DNA from: Deltaproteobacteria bacterium
GTDB taxonomy: Bacteria > Acidobacteriota > Thermoanaerobaculia > Multivoradales > JAHZIX01
Reading direction: 5' to 3'
Length of the DNA: 64,000 bases
NCBI GenBank assembly: GCA_022601195.1
Contig: JAHZIX010000008.1
Location: forward strand, 62,001 to 126,000
Shown one piece after another: positions 26,601 through 38,600 of this stretch. The notes beneath the pieces are model-generated. The model was given only the letters and a program-made list of their open reading frames with translations. It did not search any database and was not told where the DNA came from. The number at the start of each line of letters is the position of its first letter. The stretch's first letter is position 1. Made by a program: the position numbers and the translations under genes.

Positions 26601-29600
26601 CCAAGGCCAATAAGCCGCCAGGGGTGTCCAAGGGCGTGATTCCCGTTAGCTCCTGGAAGGCAAGGATCTGACTCTCCGGGAGGGTCATCCCTCCCTCCCG
26701 CCACAGAGGCCAATTCACCGCCAGGCTTCGCCCGGAGCGCTTCCCTTGCCGCCTTAGCTCTTCGCGGTAGGCGGCATGGCCGTCGAGAAAACCGTTGCCA
26801 TAGGCATAGTCGCTTTGGCCGGGATTCCCCAACACCGCAGCGAGAGAGGAAAACGATACGAAGCAGCTCAGTGCATCCTCTCGGGTCAACTCGTCGAGCC
26901 ACAGTACTCCCCGAACCTTGGGTGCGACTACGGCAAGAAAACGCTGGTGAAACTCCGGTTCCCGAGCTTTGAAGCGAAACAAGCCATCATCCAATACCCC
27001 GGCACCGTGGAAAACCCCCGTCAAGGGACCGAGCTGTTGGCGCACCTGCTCTAGGGCCGCCTGCAGCTCGGAGCGCACGGTGACATCCCCCTGCAGGTAG
27101 ATCACCCGCCCACCGAAAGATGCCAGGCGCTCCAGGAGAGCCGCGCTCGCCGGGGACCGCCCCAACAACGCCACCTTCATGTCCCGACGCTGCACCAGGA
27201 ACTGAGCAAAGATCAGACCCAGACCTCCCGCACCACCAGTGATCACGGCCACCCCGCCGGTAGGCAGACCCGGAGGACTCTCTGGAAAATCACCGTTACC
27301 GGAAGTCCTTGGACTGGAATGTCCGGCACTAGGAGCTTGAGCACTGGGGACGAAGCGGCGCTGGAAAAGCGCCTGGCCATCCCAACGCCAATGACGACAC
27401 CCCTGATGCCTCTGGAAAACGTCCGCCGGTAGCGGCGATTCCCCAGCGGTTCCGGTCAGTTCCAAAACCGAGAAAGAAAGATCCTCTTCTTCTGCCGCTA
27501 GCGCCCGAAAGAAAGCGGCCAGGGCTTGAAAGCGGGAAGAGTGCACCTCACCCCGGTTGTCGCCGAAGACGCAGAGATGCACCGGGCTCCCTAAGCTCAG
27601 GAGATCGCCCAAACAGGGCAGTAGGACTTCCAGGTCTTTCCCTGCTGCACCGGCGGAGACTCGGTAGAGGACTTGCCGAGCGCCCCCAGATCCATTGGCA
27701 GAATCTCCCTTGACCGACGGCAACTGTCCCAACCCCTCCCAGCCTTCTCCATCGATCAGGGCCATGTCCTCGGGACTCGTCCAGGCATCCGGTGTCTCCT
27801 GGACCTGCCAGTGGGGGCGAAAGGTATGCACCGACGCCGCCGATTCCGCAGCGATGGAGGAGGCTGAACTACCGGGCTCCACGGACGTCGATGCCACAAC
27901 CGCCGTGGCCAGACTTCCCGGCGCCGAGACCTTCTGGGAACCGTTGGAGGAACTTCTACTGCCGTTGCCAGACCTCAGGCTGCGCACCGCCAGGTTCTTG
28001 AACCGGGCCAAGGGTCGCCCCTGGTCGTCGGCCAGAAGAACGTTCGCCAGGAAGCTTCCCTCACCGCTAGGACCATTTCCGGAAAACCGGCCGGTCTCCC
28101 CCCGGTCTCTCTCCACCGTCACCCAGGCAAAGCAACGATCGGGCAACTCCTCGATCAACACCAAGCTCTCTAGAGCAAACGGCACCGGAGTGCCTCCCGC
28201 CGGATCCATGAGACCGACGATGGCTTGTAGAGCTCCATCGAGAAGACTCGGGTGGTATTGAAACTCTTCGTCCCCAGCGGCCACCGGTAGGGCTAGCTGT
28301 ACCAAGGCTTCGGAGCCGTTGCCACACCAAGCTTGAATGGCCTGAAAAGCGGGACCATAGTGCAGCCCCCGAGCGGCCAGTCGCTGGTACCAAGTGGCTC
28401 CGTCGACGGCCTCCGGGCAACGGTGACGGATGGCCTCGAAGTCCAGTCCCGGCAAGGCTTCCGGTACCGACCCTCGCACCAGACCCTCGGCGAGCACGAC
28501 TCCCCCGTCCCCGGCTCCTGAGGAGTCCAGGGACAGGCGGCCTGGAGAGCTCCGGTCTCGAGATGAGAGAGACCATGCACTGCCCCGGTCGACACTTTTG
28601 CCGTCGGAGCCATTGGTGACCAGGTTGGCCTCCCCATCCTGGCTGCCGTTGCCGAGGGCCGAGAGATGAAGGTGCAGCTCCTGCGGCTCACCCTCGAAAA
28701 CCAGCGGCCTCTGCCAGGAAACGTTCGCCACCTCCACCGCTCGGGTGCCGGATTCCCCACCGGAGCCAAGACCGCAGGAAGAAGCCGCCGCCTGCGCCAT
28801 CTCCAGACACACCACTCCCGGCAGCAGAACCTGGCCCCCGATGATGTGGTCCGCCACGAAGGGCTCTTGGCCGCTGAGTCGTTTGACGAAACTGGAACGG
28901 GCCGCGGAGGGTCCATCGATGAGCGGATGCCGCCGCGGCTGGGGAGGAGCGGACCCCGCCGGCTCCCCCTGGGGACCTTCAACTACGGGACGAGAATCCG
29001 CAGTGCCCTCCTGCCGCTGATCCGGGACCCAGTAGCGGACCCGGGCAAAAGGATAAGTGGGCAAGGGCAAGCGCCGCGGCCGGTGCTCTTGGTAAAGCTC
29101 CTCCCAAGGAATTTTCGAGCCCGCCGTCCAAGCCTGCGCCAAGGCCGCAACGTCCCGGGTAGCCAAGGCCGAGGCCACTTCTGCCGCGGGAGCCGCTGGG
29201 GTCCCTCCCTTTTTGCTCTTCGCCTGTTTCTTGCTTTTCACCTGACCTGTCCAGGTACCTGCAGGGCTCTCGCCGGCAGCCAACGCCACCAACTTCTCAG
29301 CGAGATCTTCCAAAGTCGGTGCGACCACGGCAAGGCGATGAGCGTAGGCCTCTCGGCCCACCTGAAGAGTGAAAGCGACCCGCCGGGGATCGATCCCAGA
29401 GCTGGAAGACCGGCCAGCCGCGGAGATCATCCGGGCCAGGTCCGCCAGCGTCGCATGGGGCAGGACTTGCTCGGCCGTCACACTGCCTTTGTAGCATTCC
29501 GCCAAGGCCTGGCCAAAGCGGGCAAAACCTTCGAGATCGAATCCCAACTCCGACAGGGGCTCCTGGACGTCTAGCTCACTCGAAGCCGGCCCACCAGAAG

Positions 29601-32600
29601 AGGCCCCATTCGAAGCCGGCGCACTCGAAGCCAGCCCCGGAAGCTCCAACCCCAAGATCTGAGCGGCCATCGCCGCGATCCCTTCGAGGTTGGCGGCCTC
29701 CTTCGCCGCTGAAGTAGAGCTTTCTTCCATCCCCTCAGAAGAAGACCCCGGCTTCAGAAACTGAGCCAGGTCCTTGGCACGAGCCACGAGGGCCTCTCGC
29801 GTCTTGGCGGAGAGAATATAGACCTGCTCATCCGCCGGGCCATCGGCAGCCACCGCAGGGATCTCTTCGGCAGGCGCCACGTACTCTTGCAAGACGACGT
29901 GCCCATTGACTCCCCCCATACCGAAGGAGCTCACCCCGGCCCGGCGTGGCACCGGCAATCCATCCGCCCCCATGGGAGGTGCCCAAGGCCGGGTACCCCG
30001 AACGATCTCGAAGGGCGTACCCTCCAGCCGAATATAGGGATTGACCTCGAGGATATTGATCGACGCCGGCAGAGTCCGGTGGCGCATCGCCAGGAGTACT
30101 TTGAGCATCCCAGCGATCCCCGAAGCCCGCTCCAGATGGCCGATATTGCTCTTCACCGAACCGATTCCGCAATGTGCTTGTTTCGGCACCTCTTGGCCCC
30201 GGCCGCTGTAGAGGCGTCCGAAAGCCTTCTTGAGTCCGCTGATCTCGATGGGGTCCCCCAGAGCGGTCCCGGTGCCATGGGTCTCCATGTAGGAAATCGT
30301 TGCCGGGTCGATATCGGACATCTCCCAGGCCCGAGCCACCAGGTCCGCCTGGGCATTGGGGTTCGGCGCAGTCAGGGAAGCGGCACGGCCACCATGATTG
30401 ACCGTGGTGCCGAGAATGAGCCCATGAATGAAATCCCCATCCCGCTCGGCAGCGCTCAGAGGTTTGAGCACCAGGGCGCCAGAGCCCTCTCCTCGGGTGT
30501 ACCCGTCCGCCCGGCTGTCGAAAGTCTTGCAGCGGCCATCCGGCGCCAGCATGTCCGACTTGGAAATGGCAATGTGGTCTCGGGGGCTGGAGTTGAGATT
30601 GATGGCTCCGGCGATGGCCACGGGGCAATGGCCGAGACGAATCGCCTCTACCGCGTTGTGAACGGCCACTAAAGCACTGGAACAGGCGGTATCCATGGGC
30701 TCGCTGGGGCCGTGAATATCCAGCAGATAGGAGATGCGATTGGTCAGGATGGTGTGAAACGAGCCGGTGAGGGAGTACGCCTCCAGATCGATATCGAAAT
30801 CCCGATAGAGATCTTTGTAATCGTAGTTCCCTACCCCCACGAAGATGCCGGTATCCGTGCCCGCCAAATCCGAAGGCCGGTAGCCCGCATTCTCCAAAGC
30901 GTGCCAAACCGTCTCCAGATAGATCCGCTGCTGGGGATCCATGAGCTCTGCTTCCCGCGGCGAGATCCCAAAGAAGGCGGCGTCGAAAGTGTCGAATTCC
31001 GGCACGAAGGAACCGTACTTGGCAGTGGTTCGGTTCTTGTCCTCGAAGGGATCTCCCCACACCGCTCGCCAATCCCACCGGTTGGGTGGAACTTCCGTGA
31101 TCAGATCTCGCTCCGCCGCCAAATGCTGCCAAAAAGCCTCCAGATCCTCCGACTCCGGCATCAAGCCGCTCATCCCAATGATGGCGATGGGCTCGTTGGA
31201 CAAACCGCCCGAAGAGACAGCAGCCCGTGAAGAGACAGCCGGATCGGCAATCGGGGAGGCCGGTCCAGATGCGAGGGTTTGAGGCTCGGGAATCGCCGGG
31301 GCTACGGTCGGTGAAACGATCCCTTGGCCGGTCATCACGGGCGGGCTCACCGCTGGAGAGGCGACGCCAGCAGCGCCCAGGGCAACGCTTGGCGACGCGC
31401 CCGGCAGGCCGACTGGGGCAGGAGCCGCGCTCCCTGAATCGGCACTGGCACTGGCACTGGCACTGGCAGCAGAAGGAGGCGCCAGTTGAGCAGCGAAGTG
31501 ACTGACAATCTGCTCCTGGCTCTCCTCGAAGATATGTCCCGACAAACCGTTGAGGGTGGGGAACTCGAAAAAGATCACCGGAGTGATGTCGAGGCCGAAA
31601 ACCTGATTGATCTCTTCGGTAAATTCCGTGAAGGTCAGAGAGTCGAAGCCGAAGTCACTCATATCGGCATCGAAGTCCGCCTCGTCGTCACTGACTCCGA
31701 GGATAGTCGTCAAGCTCTGCCACATGCGCTGCCGCAGGAGCTCCAAAGCTTGATCGGAATCGACGCCAGCAGCGCTCTCCGAGGAAGCCGCAGCAGGGTG
31801 AGGGGTTCCTCCTGCACCCGCCCGGGGGCTGCTAACCCCAGCAGACGTCACCAAAGAAGAGGCAGCCAAGGGAGCGGCCACCGGCATTGCGGCTACGGAA
31901 GCCGTCGTTGAGGTCATCGGCTTGGCAGCCTGCGCTGATCGGCTCGGTGGAGAAGGCTCTGGCAGAGCTTGGCGAAGGGGACCGAAGGTTCGGACGATCT
32001 TCTCCGCCTCCCCTTGCATCACCAAGAGATTCGGTTTGCCCAAGGCCACCGCTGTATCCAGCACTTTCAGGCCGGCATCTGTGGTCAGCGGCTTCATACC
32101 CCAAGTCCGCAGCAGAAAGGCCTCGATCCTCTCGTCGACGGCCATCCCCCCCTCTCGCCACAGGGGCCAATTGACCGAAAGACTGGCACCGCTGCGGCGC
32201 CCCCCTTGGCGGGCAGCCTCTCGCTCCAGGATCCAAGCATCTAGAAAGGCATTGGCGTAGGCGTAGTCACATTGCCCGGCGTTGCCAGCCACCGCCGAGA
32301 CCGAAGAGAACACCAGGAAGAAATCTAACGCCTCGCCAGCGGTCACCTGGTCCAAGACCCGGGCCCCCTGAACCTTGGGATGGAGAACGGTGCGGAAGTC
32401 CTCGGCCGTCTTGTCCCAAAAGTAGCTATCCCGCAGCACTCCGGCAGCGTGGATCACCCCTCGCAGCTCTCCGAATTCCTGCCGAATTCCCTCCCTCACT
32501 CGTGTCAGAGAAGCTTCGTCACCGACATCCGCGGCCCGGTAGCACACCCGGATAGCACAGCCTCCATCCTGGGACTCGCTCCCGAGACCTTCCAGTCGTG

Positions 32601-35600
32601 CCACCGCCTGGGCGCCCAACTCGCTGCGGCCGGTGAGCACCAGGTTCATGGAAAGACCGTCTTGACGGGCTCGCTCGGCAAACCGGCGAGCCAACAACTC
32701 TCCGAGACCGCCGGCTCCGCCGGAAATCCAATAGGTGCCACCCTCGCGGAGGGCAAAGTCTGCGCTGGGGCTCCCGGTTGAAGATGCCGTCTTGGAAGGT
32801 GCCGTCTTGGAAGGCACCGTCTTGGAAGGTACCGTGAAAGGAAACCACTGCCGCACGAGCCTCTCCAGGCTCTCGGGGCTCTCCAGGTTCTGCCCCTCTT
32901 CACGCCCCTCGAATCGGACTTCCGATTCTCCAGGGCTGCCCACGGAGAACAGCTCGGCCAACAGAGTCGACGAGTAATCGGTTGCGCTGGAAGCGCGGCT
33001 TGGCCCGGGCAGGCCTACCACCGCCATGCTCAAAGGGGCCATTTCTGTGCTCACCGTCTTGGCAAAGGCTCCGAGAGCCCGGTCCTCAGGAGCTTCGTCT
33101 CCTTGGGCGTAGACATGGAGCAGCCGAATCGGTTCTTTTCCAGAGCGTTTTCGCAATGCCTGCACCAGGAACAACAATCCCAGGCTGCCCTCCCCACGGG
33201 CCGGCCATAGGTGGAAGATCCCCGTCGGCCCCCGGCCACTGCTTTCCAGCATCTCCAGGAGCTCTACGTAACTCTCCGGCCGGGCTGGATCGATCTCGAA
33301 ACGACTCTCCCCCAGCTGCCGAAAACCCTGCCCCGGCTGCACGAGTAGCACCGGAGGCGCGGGCCGGGCAACGGCGGCCGACTCCCCAGCCTCTCCGAGA
33401 TCTCGCCACAGGCTCTCCCCGGTATCGAAAACCAAGATCGACCCGATGGTCCGATCGGTCGGTGGCTCCTCTGGCTCCAGGCGCTCCAAAGCCTGCCAAC
33501 GGGGCTCGAAATAGAGCACCTCCTGATCCTGGCGCACGAAGGGCATCATGGTGAAATCGTGGATATAGACCGCCGGCAGCCCCGCCTCATCCATCAATGT
33601 GATGTGGTACTTGCGGCTGTCTCCGGCCTTGCCCACCAACTGCACATGGGCCCAGGCGTTGTCGGGGATGGGGCGGACGATGTGCACTTCCCCCATGACG
33701 AAGGGGACGTAGGGGATACCCCTCTCCTCCCACAAACCCAAGGTGGTTTGGGTGGAACCGTCCATCATCGAAGGGTGTAGCACCAGGCCACCGAAGTCTC
33801 CCAAGAGGGGGCGAGGAAAGGTGAGCCTCGAGAGGGACTCCACTTCGCTGTGCCACAACTCCTGAATGGTCTGGTACGTCTCGTGGTGAACGATGCCACC
33901 GGCGCGCATGAATTCGTAACACCAAGCCTGGGAACGATGTTGGGGTAGGCGGGAGCGGAGAGCATCGAGATCGACTCGCACCGCCCAACGGGGGTCTTCC
34001 AGAGGCTGGCCAAAGAACATCTTGCCCTTGGCGTAGGTATCCCGCTGCCCCTTTTCTCCTGCGCCACACATCTCGAAGAGGGCGTGATCTCCTTCTCCAG
34101 AGAGCTCGAGGAAGAGGTCTTGGCCACACTCTTCGAGGGCGATGGGGCGGGACCAGATGATGTTCTTGATCATCCCCACCGGATGACCGGTGGCCAGCTC
34201 GCCAGCGGCACGGGCCATCTCCAGATAGCCGACCCCCGGCAAGGTGGGCTCCCCTCCCACCACGTGATCTCGCAGCACGAAATGCTCCGCATCGAACACC
34301 TTCTTGAAGGCGATTCGGCCGAAGGTGGAGACATTGGCATCGAGGAAGGGATGCAAAGGGGGAATCGCCCCTGCTTGCACCACCGGATCGTGGGTGCCGA
34401 TCCAGTAGCGCTCCCGGGCGAAAGGATAGGTGGGCAGGGAGACTCTCCGTCCACTGCCCTCGGGCCGAACGCCGCGCCAGTCTGCCAGAACGCCATCGCA
34501 CCACAGGCGAGCTAGTTTGCGAGGGTCGCCACCGCGCACCAGAATGCGGACGATCTCTTCCCGGTCCTCACCTTCCAACATGGCCGCAAAGGAGCCGGCA
34601 TTCTTCGCCCTACCGGTGAACAGGTCGGCCTTTTGTCCCCCTTCCAGGAATCGCTTCAACAGAACCAGCAACTCGTCCCGGGACGACGCCACCAGCGCCA
34701 AGCGGCGATCCAGGCAGCGGCGGCCCAATTGCAGGGTGTAAGTGATGTCCCCCAACTCCACACTGTCGAGCCAACCCGCCTCGAGGGCTTCCACAAAGCT
34801 GGCGGCATAGGCTGCCAATCTCTCTTCGCTACGGGCCGAAAGGGCGAAGACCTGAGCCCCCACCGGCACTTCTCCCACCGGTACCGCGCTGCGCGGTCGC
34901 CCATCCCCGGGCCCATCCAGGACCTCTTCCACCACCAGGTGGGCATTGGCGCCACCGGCTCCAAAGGAGCTCAAACCGGCCCGCCGGGGCACTTCCCGGC
35001 CATCGACTACGGGTCGCTGCCACGGTGCACCCTGGCGCTGCACAACGAAGGGAGTTTGGTCGAAGTCGATGAACTCGTTGAGGGTCTCAGCGTGCAGGGA
35101 AGGCGCCAGATGGTCATGGCGGAGCTGCAATAGCACCTTGGAGAGGCCGGCGATCCCCGCTGCAGCTTCCAGATGGCCAATATTCGACTTCACCGAACCG
35201 ATGGCACAAAAACCCAGGTCTTTGGTGTGCTGACGAAAGGCTCCGGTGAGAGCCTGTACCTCTATGGGGTCTCCCAACTTGGTGCCGGTGCCATGAGCTT
35301 CCACGTAGCTGACCGTCCGCGCGTCGACCCCGGCCCGCTCCAAAGCCTTCGAGATCAGTGCCTGCTGAGCCTTGGGGCCCGGCACATTGAAGCCACTGGC
35401 CTTGCCGCCGTGATTGATCGAGGTGCTTTTGATGACGCCGTAAATCTGGTCCCCATCCCGCTCGGCGTCCACGCGGCGTTTGAGCAGCACGGCTCCAACC
35501 CCTTCCCCGGCCACATAGCCGTTGGCCTTGTCACCGAAGGCGTGGCAGCGCCCGTCCGGAGACAGAAAGCCCGCACCGGCGGTCACCACCCGCTTGCTGG

Positions 35601-38600
35601 GATGGAGATCCAAGTTGACTCCTCCCGCCAGGGCGGCGCGACAGTCCCCCCGGCGCAAGGCGTCGCAAGCCATGTGGAGAGCTGTCAGGCTGGAGGAGCA
35701 AGCCGTGTCCACCGCAAGACTCGGTCCGGTGAGCCCCATGGCATAGGAAACCCGGTTGGCCACTGCCCACAGATAGGAATTGGGCCCCACGACGTTGCCC
35801 TTCAGGGCTTCCTCCGCACCGACCGTCTGGTAGAAAGTCCAAACCGCCCCCACATAGACCCCCACATCGCGATCTTCGCCTTCGGCGACGAGGGTTTCCG
35901 GCAAATAGCCACCATCTTCCAAGGCCGCCCAGGCGACTTCCAGGAACAGACGTTCCTGGGGATCCATGAGAACCGCTTCCCGCGGTGCGATGTTGAAAAA
36001 GAGAGGGTCGAAGCAGTCCACATGATCGATGAAGCCACCCCAAATCAACTCCGGGTTGCCTAGCTCCGCCCGCTTCCGGTAATCCCATCGATCAGCAGGA
36101 ATCTCCCGAATGCAGTCCATGCCGGCTCGTAGGTTGTCCCAAAAATGAAACAGGCTCTGTGCCTCCGGGTAGCGCCCGGCCAACCCCACGACAGCAATGT
36201 CAGTCGAATCCTCAGGCCGGGGGGAGCTTTCGGCCGGGGAGGAACCGGCGGGCTGCCATGCCTTGGAGACTGCGGCGGGCTCTTGGGGCAGCCCTGTGGA
36301 AACAATCTGGGCTGGCGGAACTGCCAGGGAATCGACAGGGGCGGGAGCCACAGGGGCCAGCACAGGAGGAGCCAGCACAGGAGGAACAGCAGCTCCTACC
36401 GGGGCGTACACTGCCTTGGCCTCGCCAAAAAAACCGGCAGGACGGCTCACCAAAGCGAGATCCCCAATGGCCACCGGGCTGTTCAGAACCACCAACAAGC
36501 GAGGGATCAGGGCATGGAGGTCCCGATCGTCCAGACCCAGGGGCACCGCCAATCGGATCATGCGATTGAGGGGAGTATTCTTGGCCAGGCCGGCACTATG
36601 GGCTCCAGCACGCACTTCCGTATGCTGGAAAAGATGCGCCAACAAAGCGGGCACGGGAAGACCAGCGGTCTGGAGGGTAGGCAGGCGACCACTATCCAGC
36701 AGGACGCAATGGGTCCCCGCAGGCCCGGCGACAGGGAGGCCCGCGCTCTGCAACGCCGTCCACAAGGTCTTCACTTGCTCGACCCGCTTCACCACCTGCT
36801 GAACCACCGGGCCGCGCTCCGCCAAGGCCCTTTCCATGAGCCGGTGGTCCCGCGAATTGAGACCGCTACCGCCGGTGCTCACCGCGTCCTGCAATCGACC
36901 GTACAACTCGCTGTCTCGCACCCCGATGAGTCCGCCGACGTTGATGGCAAAGTCTTTGGTCAAGCTGGCGGTGATGACATCTCCGTAGGAGAGGAGCTCC
37001 GCGGCGATCGTCCACAGACGGTCCGCGGGAGCCAACCCCGAGGCGTCCCCTTGGGCCGTTCCAAAGGACTCGCCAAGGCCGTCTTCATATCGACCGACGA
37101 AAAGGGCATTCTCGAGCAACCGAGTCACGTCTAGGACCAACGGAATTGCCAAGGGCTTCAGAAGAGCTGCAGTCGCTGCCAAATTGGCTCGGGAAACAGC
37201 CAGGCCGCCCGCCGCGTTGGCCGCCAGCTCGACGCACACAAAGGCGATATCTTCCCCGCCGGATCGCAACGCCTCTTGCAGCGCGGGAAGATGAAGATCA
37301 CCGCCGAACCGACCACTTGCGGGCCCTTCCCCGAAAAACCGACTCGCCTCGAAGACCACCGGGTGAGCCAGCTCACGAGGCTCGAAGCCCTTGTCCAACT
37401 GATGGAAGATCCAGGTGGGGAAAAGTCCGTTTTGGAGAGCTACGGACTTTCTTTTCGGCAACGTCCCTCGCAGGGCAGCCGCCAAATAAGCCTCGGCTTG
37501 CCGCCCGGAAGACACCGGGATGAGGAAAGGAAAGGGAAAGACCCCCTGTAGGGTCTCTACCAACCCCGCCAGGGGAGTGGTCATGGCCTCGAGTCGTTGC
37601 ACCTGGGAATCGATGGCCTCATTGTCCAGCTCCGCCCAGGAATCGGTCATCAAGTCGAAGCGGACCTTCCGGGCTGGAATGGCCACCGGGTTATAGCCGT
37701 GAGCTGCTAGAAGGCCGAGGGCCCCAGATGGACTGTTCGGGGAGCCGCTCGAAGAGTCGTCTGAGGGGTTGGCCCACGGGGAGACTCCAGCCGGTACCGA
37801 CTCCGTAGCGGCGGGGAAAGGCGCCTCGGTTGGGGCGATTTGAGGTGGAGTCGATTCGACAGTCACTGCCTCAACAGCCCCTGCCTCGACAGTCAATCCC
37901 TCGACCCTGGCGGCCTTCTTTCCGGCCTGGTTGGGTGGGTCGGCGATCATCATCATGGCGTCCAAAGCCGTTGCCGGATCCAGCCCCTCGGGCCGACAGA
38001 GGTAGAGGCAGGCGTTGGTGGGCCGGAACTTGTTCTTGAACTGGAAGTTGCCACGCCCAAAGTCGTCTCGGGCACGGAACTGATCGAATAGCTCGACGAC
38101 CCCTGGATCGCCGTTGGGAGAGGGCCCCAGGTCCGGACCGTAAGTGGCGCCGAGGCTATAGGCGGTGGCTCCCTCCGCCCGCAAGAGTTGGATGATCTGG
38201 ACGACGGCGAATTCCAACCCTCCCAAGGGCATCTCCGGGCCATAGAACTCCAGATCCATCAACCACGACCCGGGCCCCATGGGAGCGATGAGAACGACGT
38301 TTTCCAACCGCCCTTCAAGGTGGGTGAGAAACAAGCGGAACCGAGCTGGCAAGGTGCCTTGCAGAATTTCCTGCTTCGCCTCGGCAATAAATGGGTTGAC
38401 GTTTCCTTTGAGGTCGCACCAGGCATCTATCACCCGAGCGATCGCCTCGGCGTTCTCCTGGTTTTCGCCCACTCGATACTCCGTGGTGGAGCACTCCCCC
38501 TGCTTTTCGAAGTGAGACACCATGTAGCGCAATCGCCGCATGGCCCCGCCACTGAGCTTGAAAGAGGTGATGTCCTCGAGGCGCTGCAGGGCCCCAAAGG

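Noticed and set aside
29828..31132. 434-codon open frame antisense-shifted within KS4
   Set aside because: It is a shadow in another minus-strand frame; KS motifs are read in the frame of the giant gene, and this one shows none.
31441..31470. Short-unit repeat array taken as a CRISPR
   Set aside because: The units are 6 bases long, contiguous, without spacers, and code an Ala-Ser linker.
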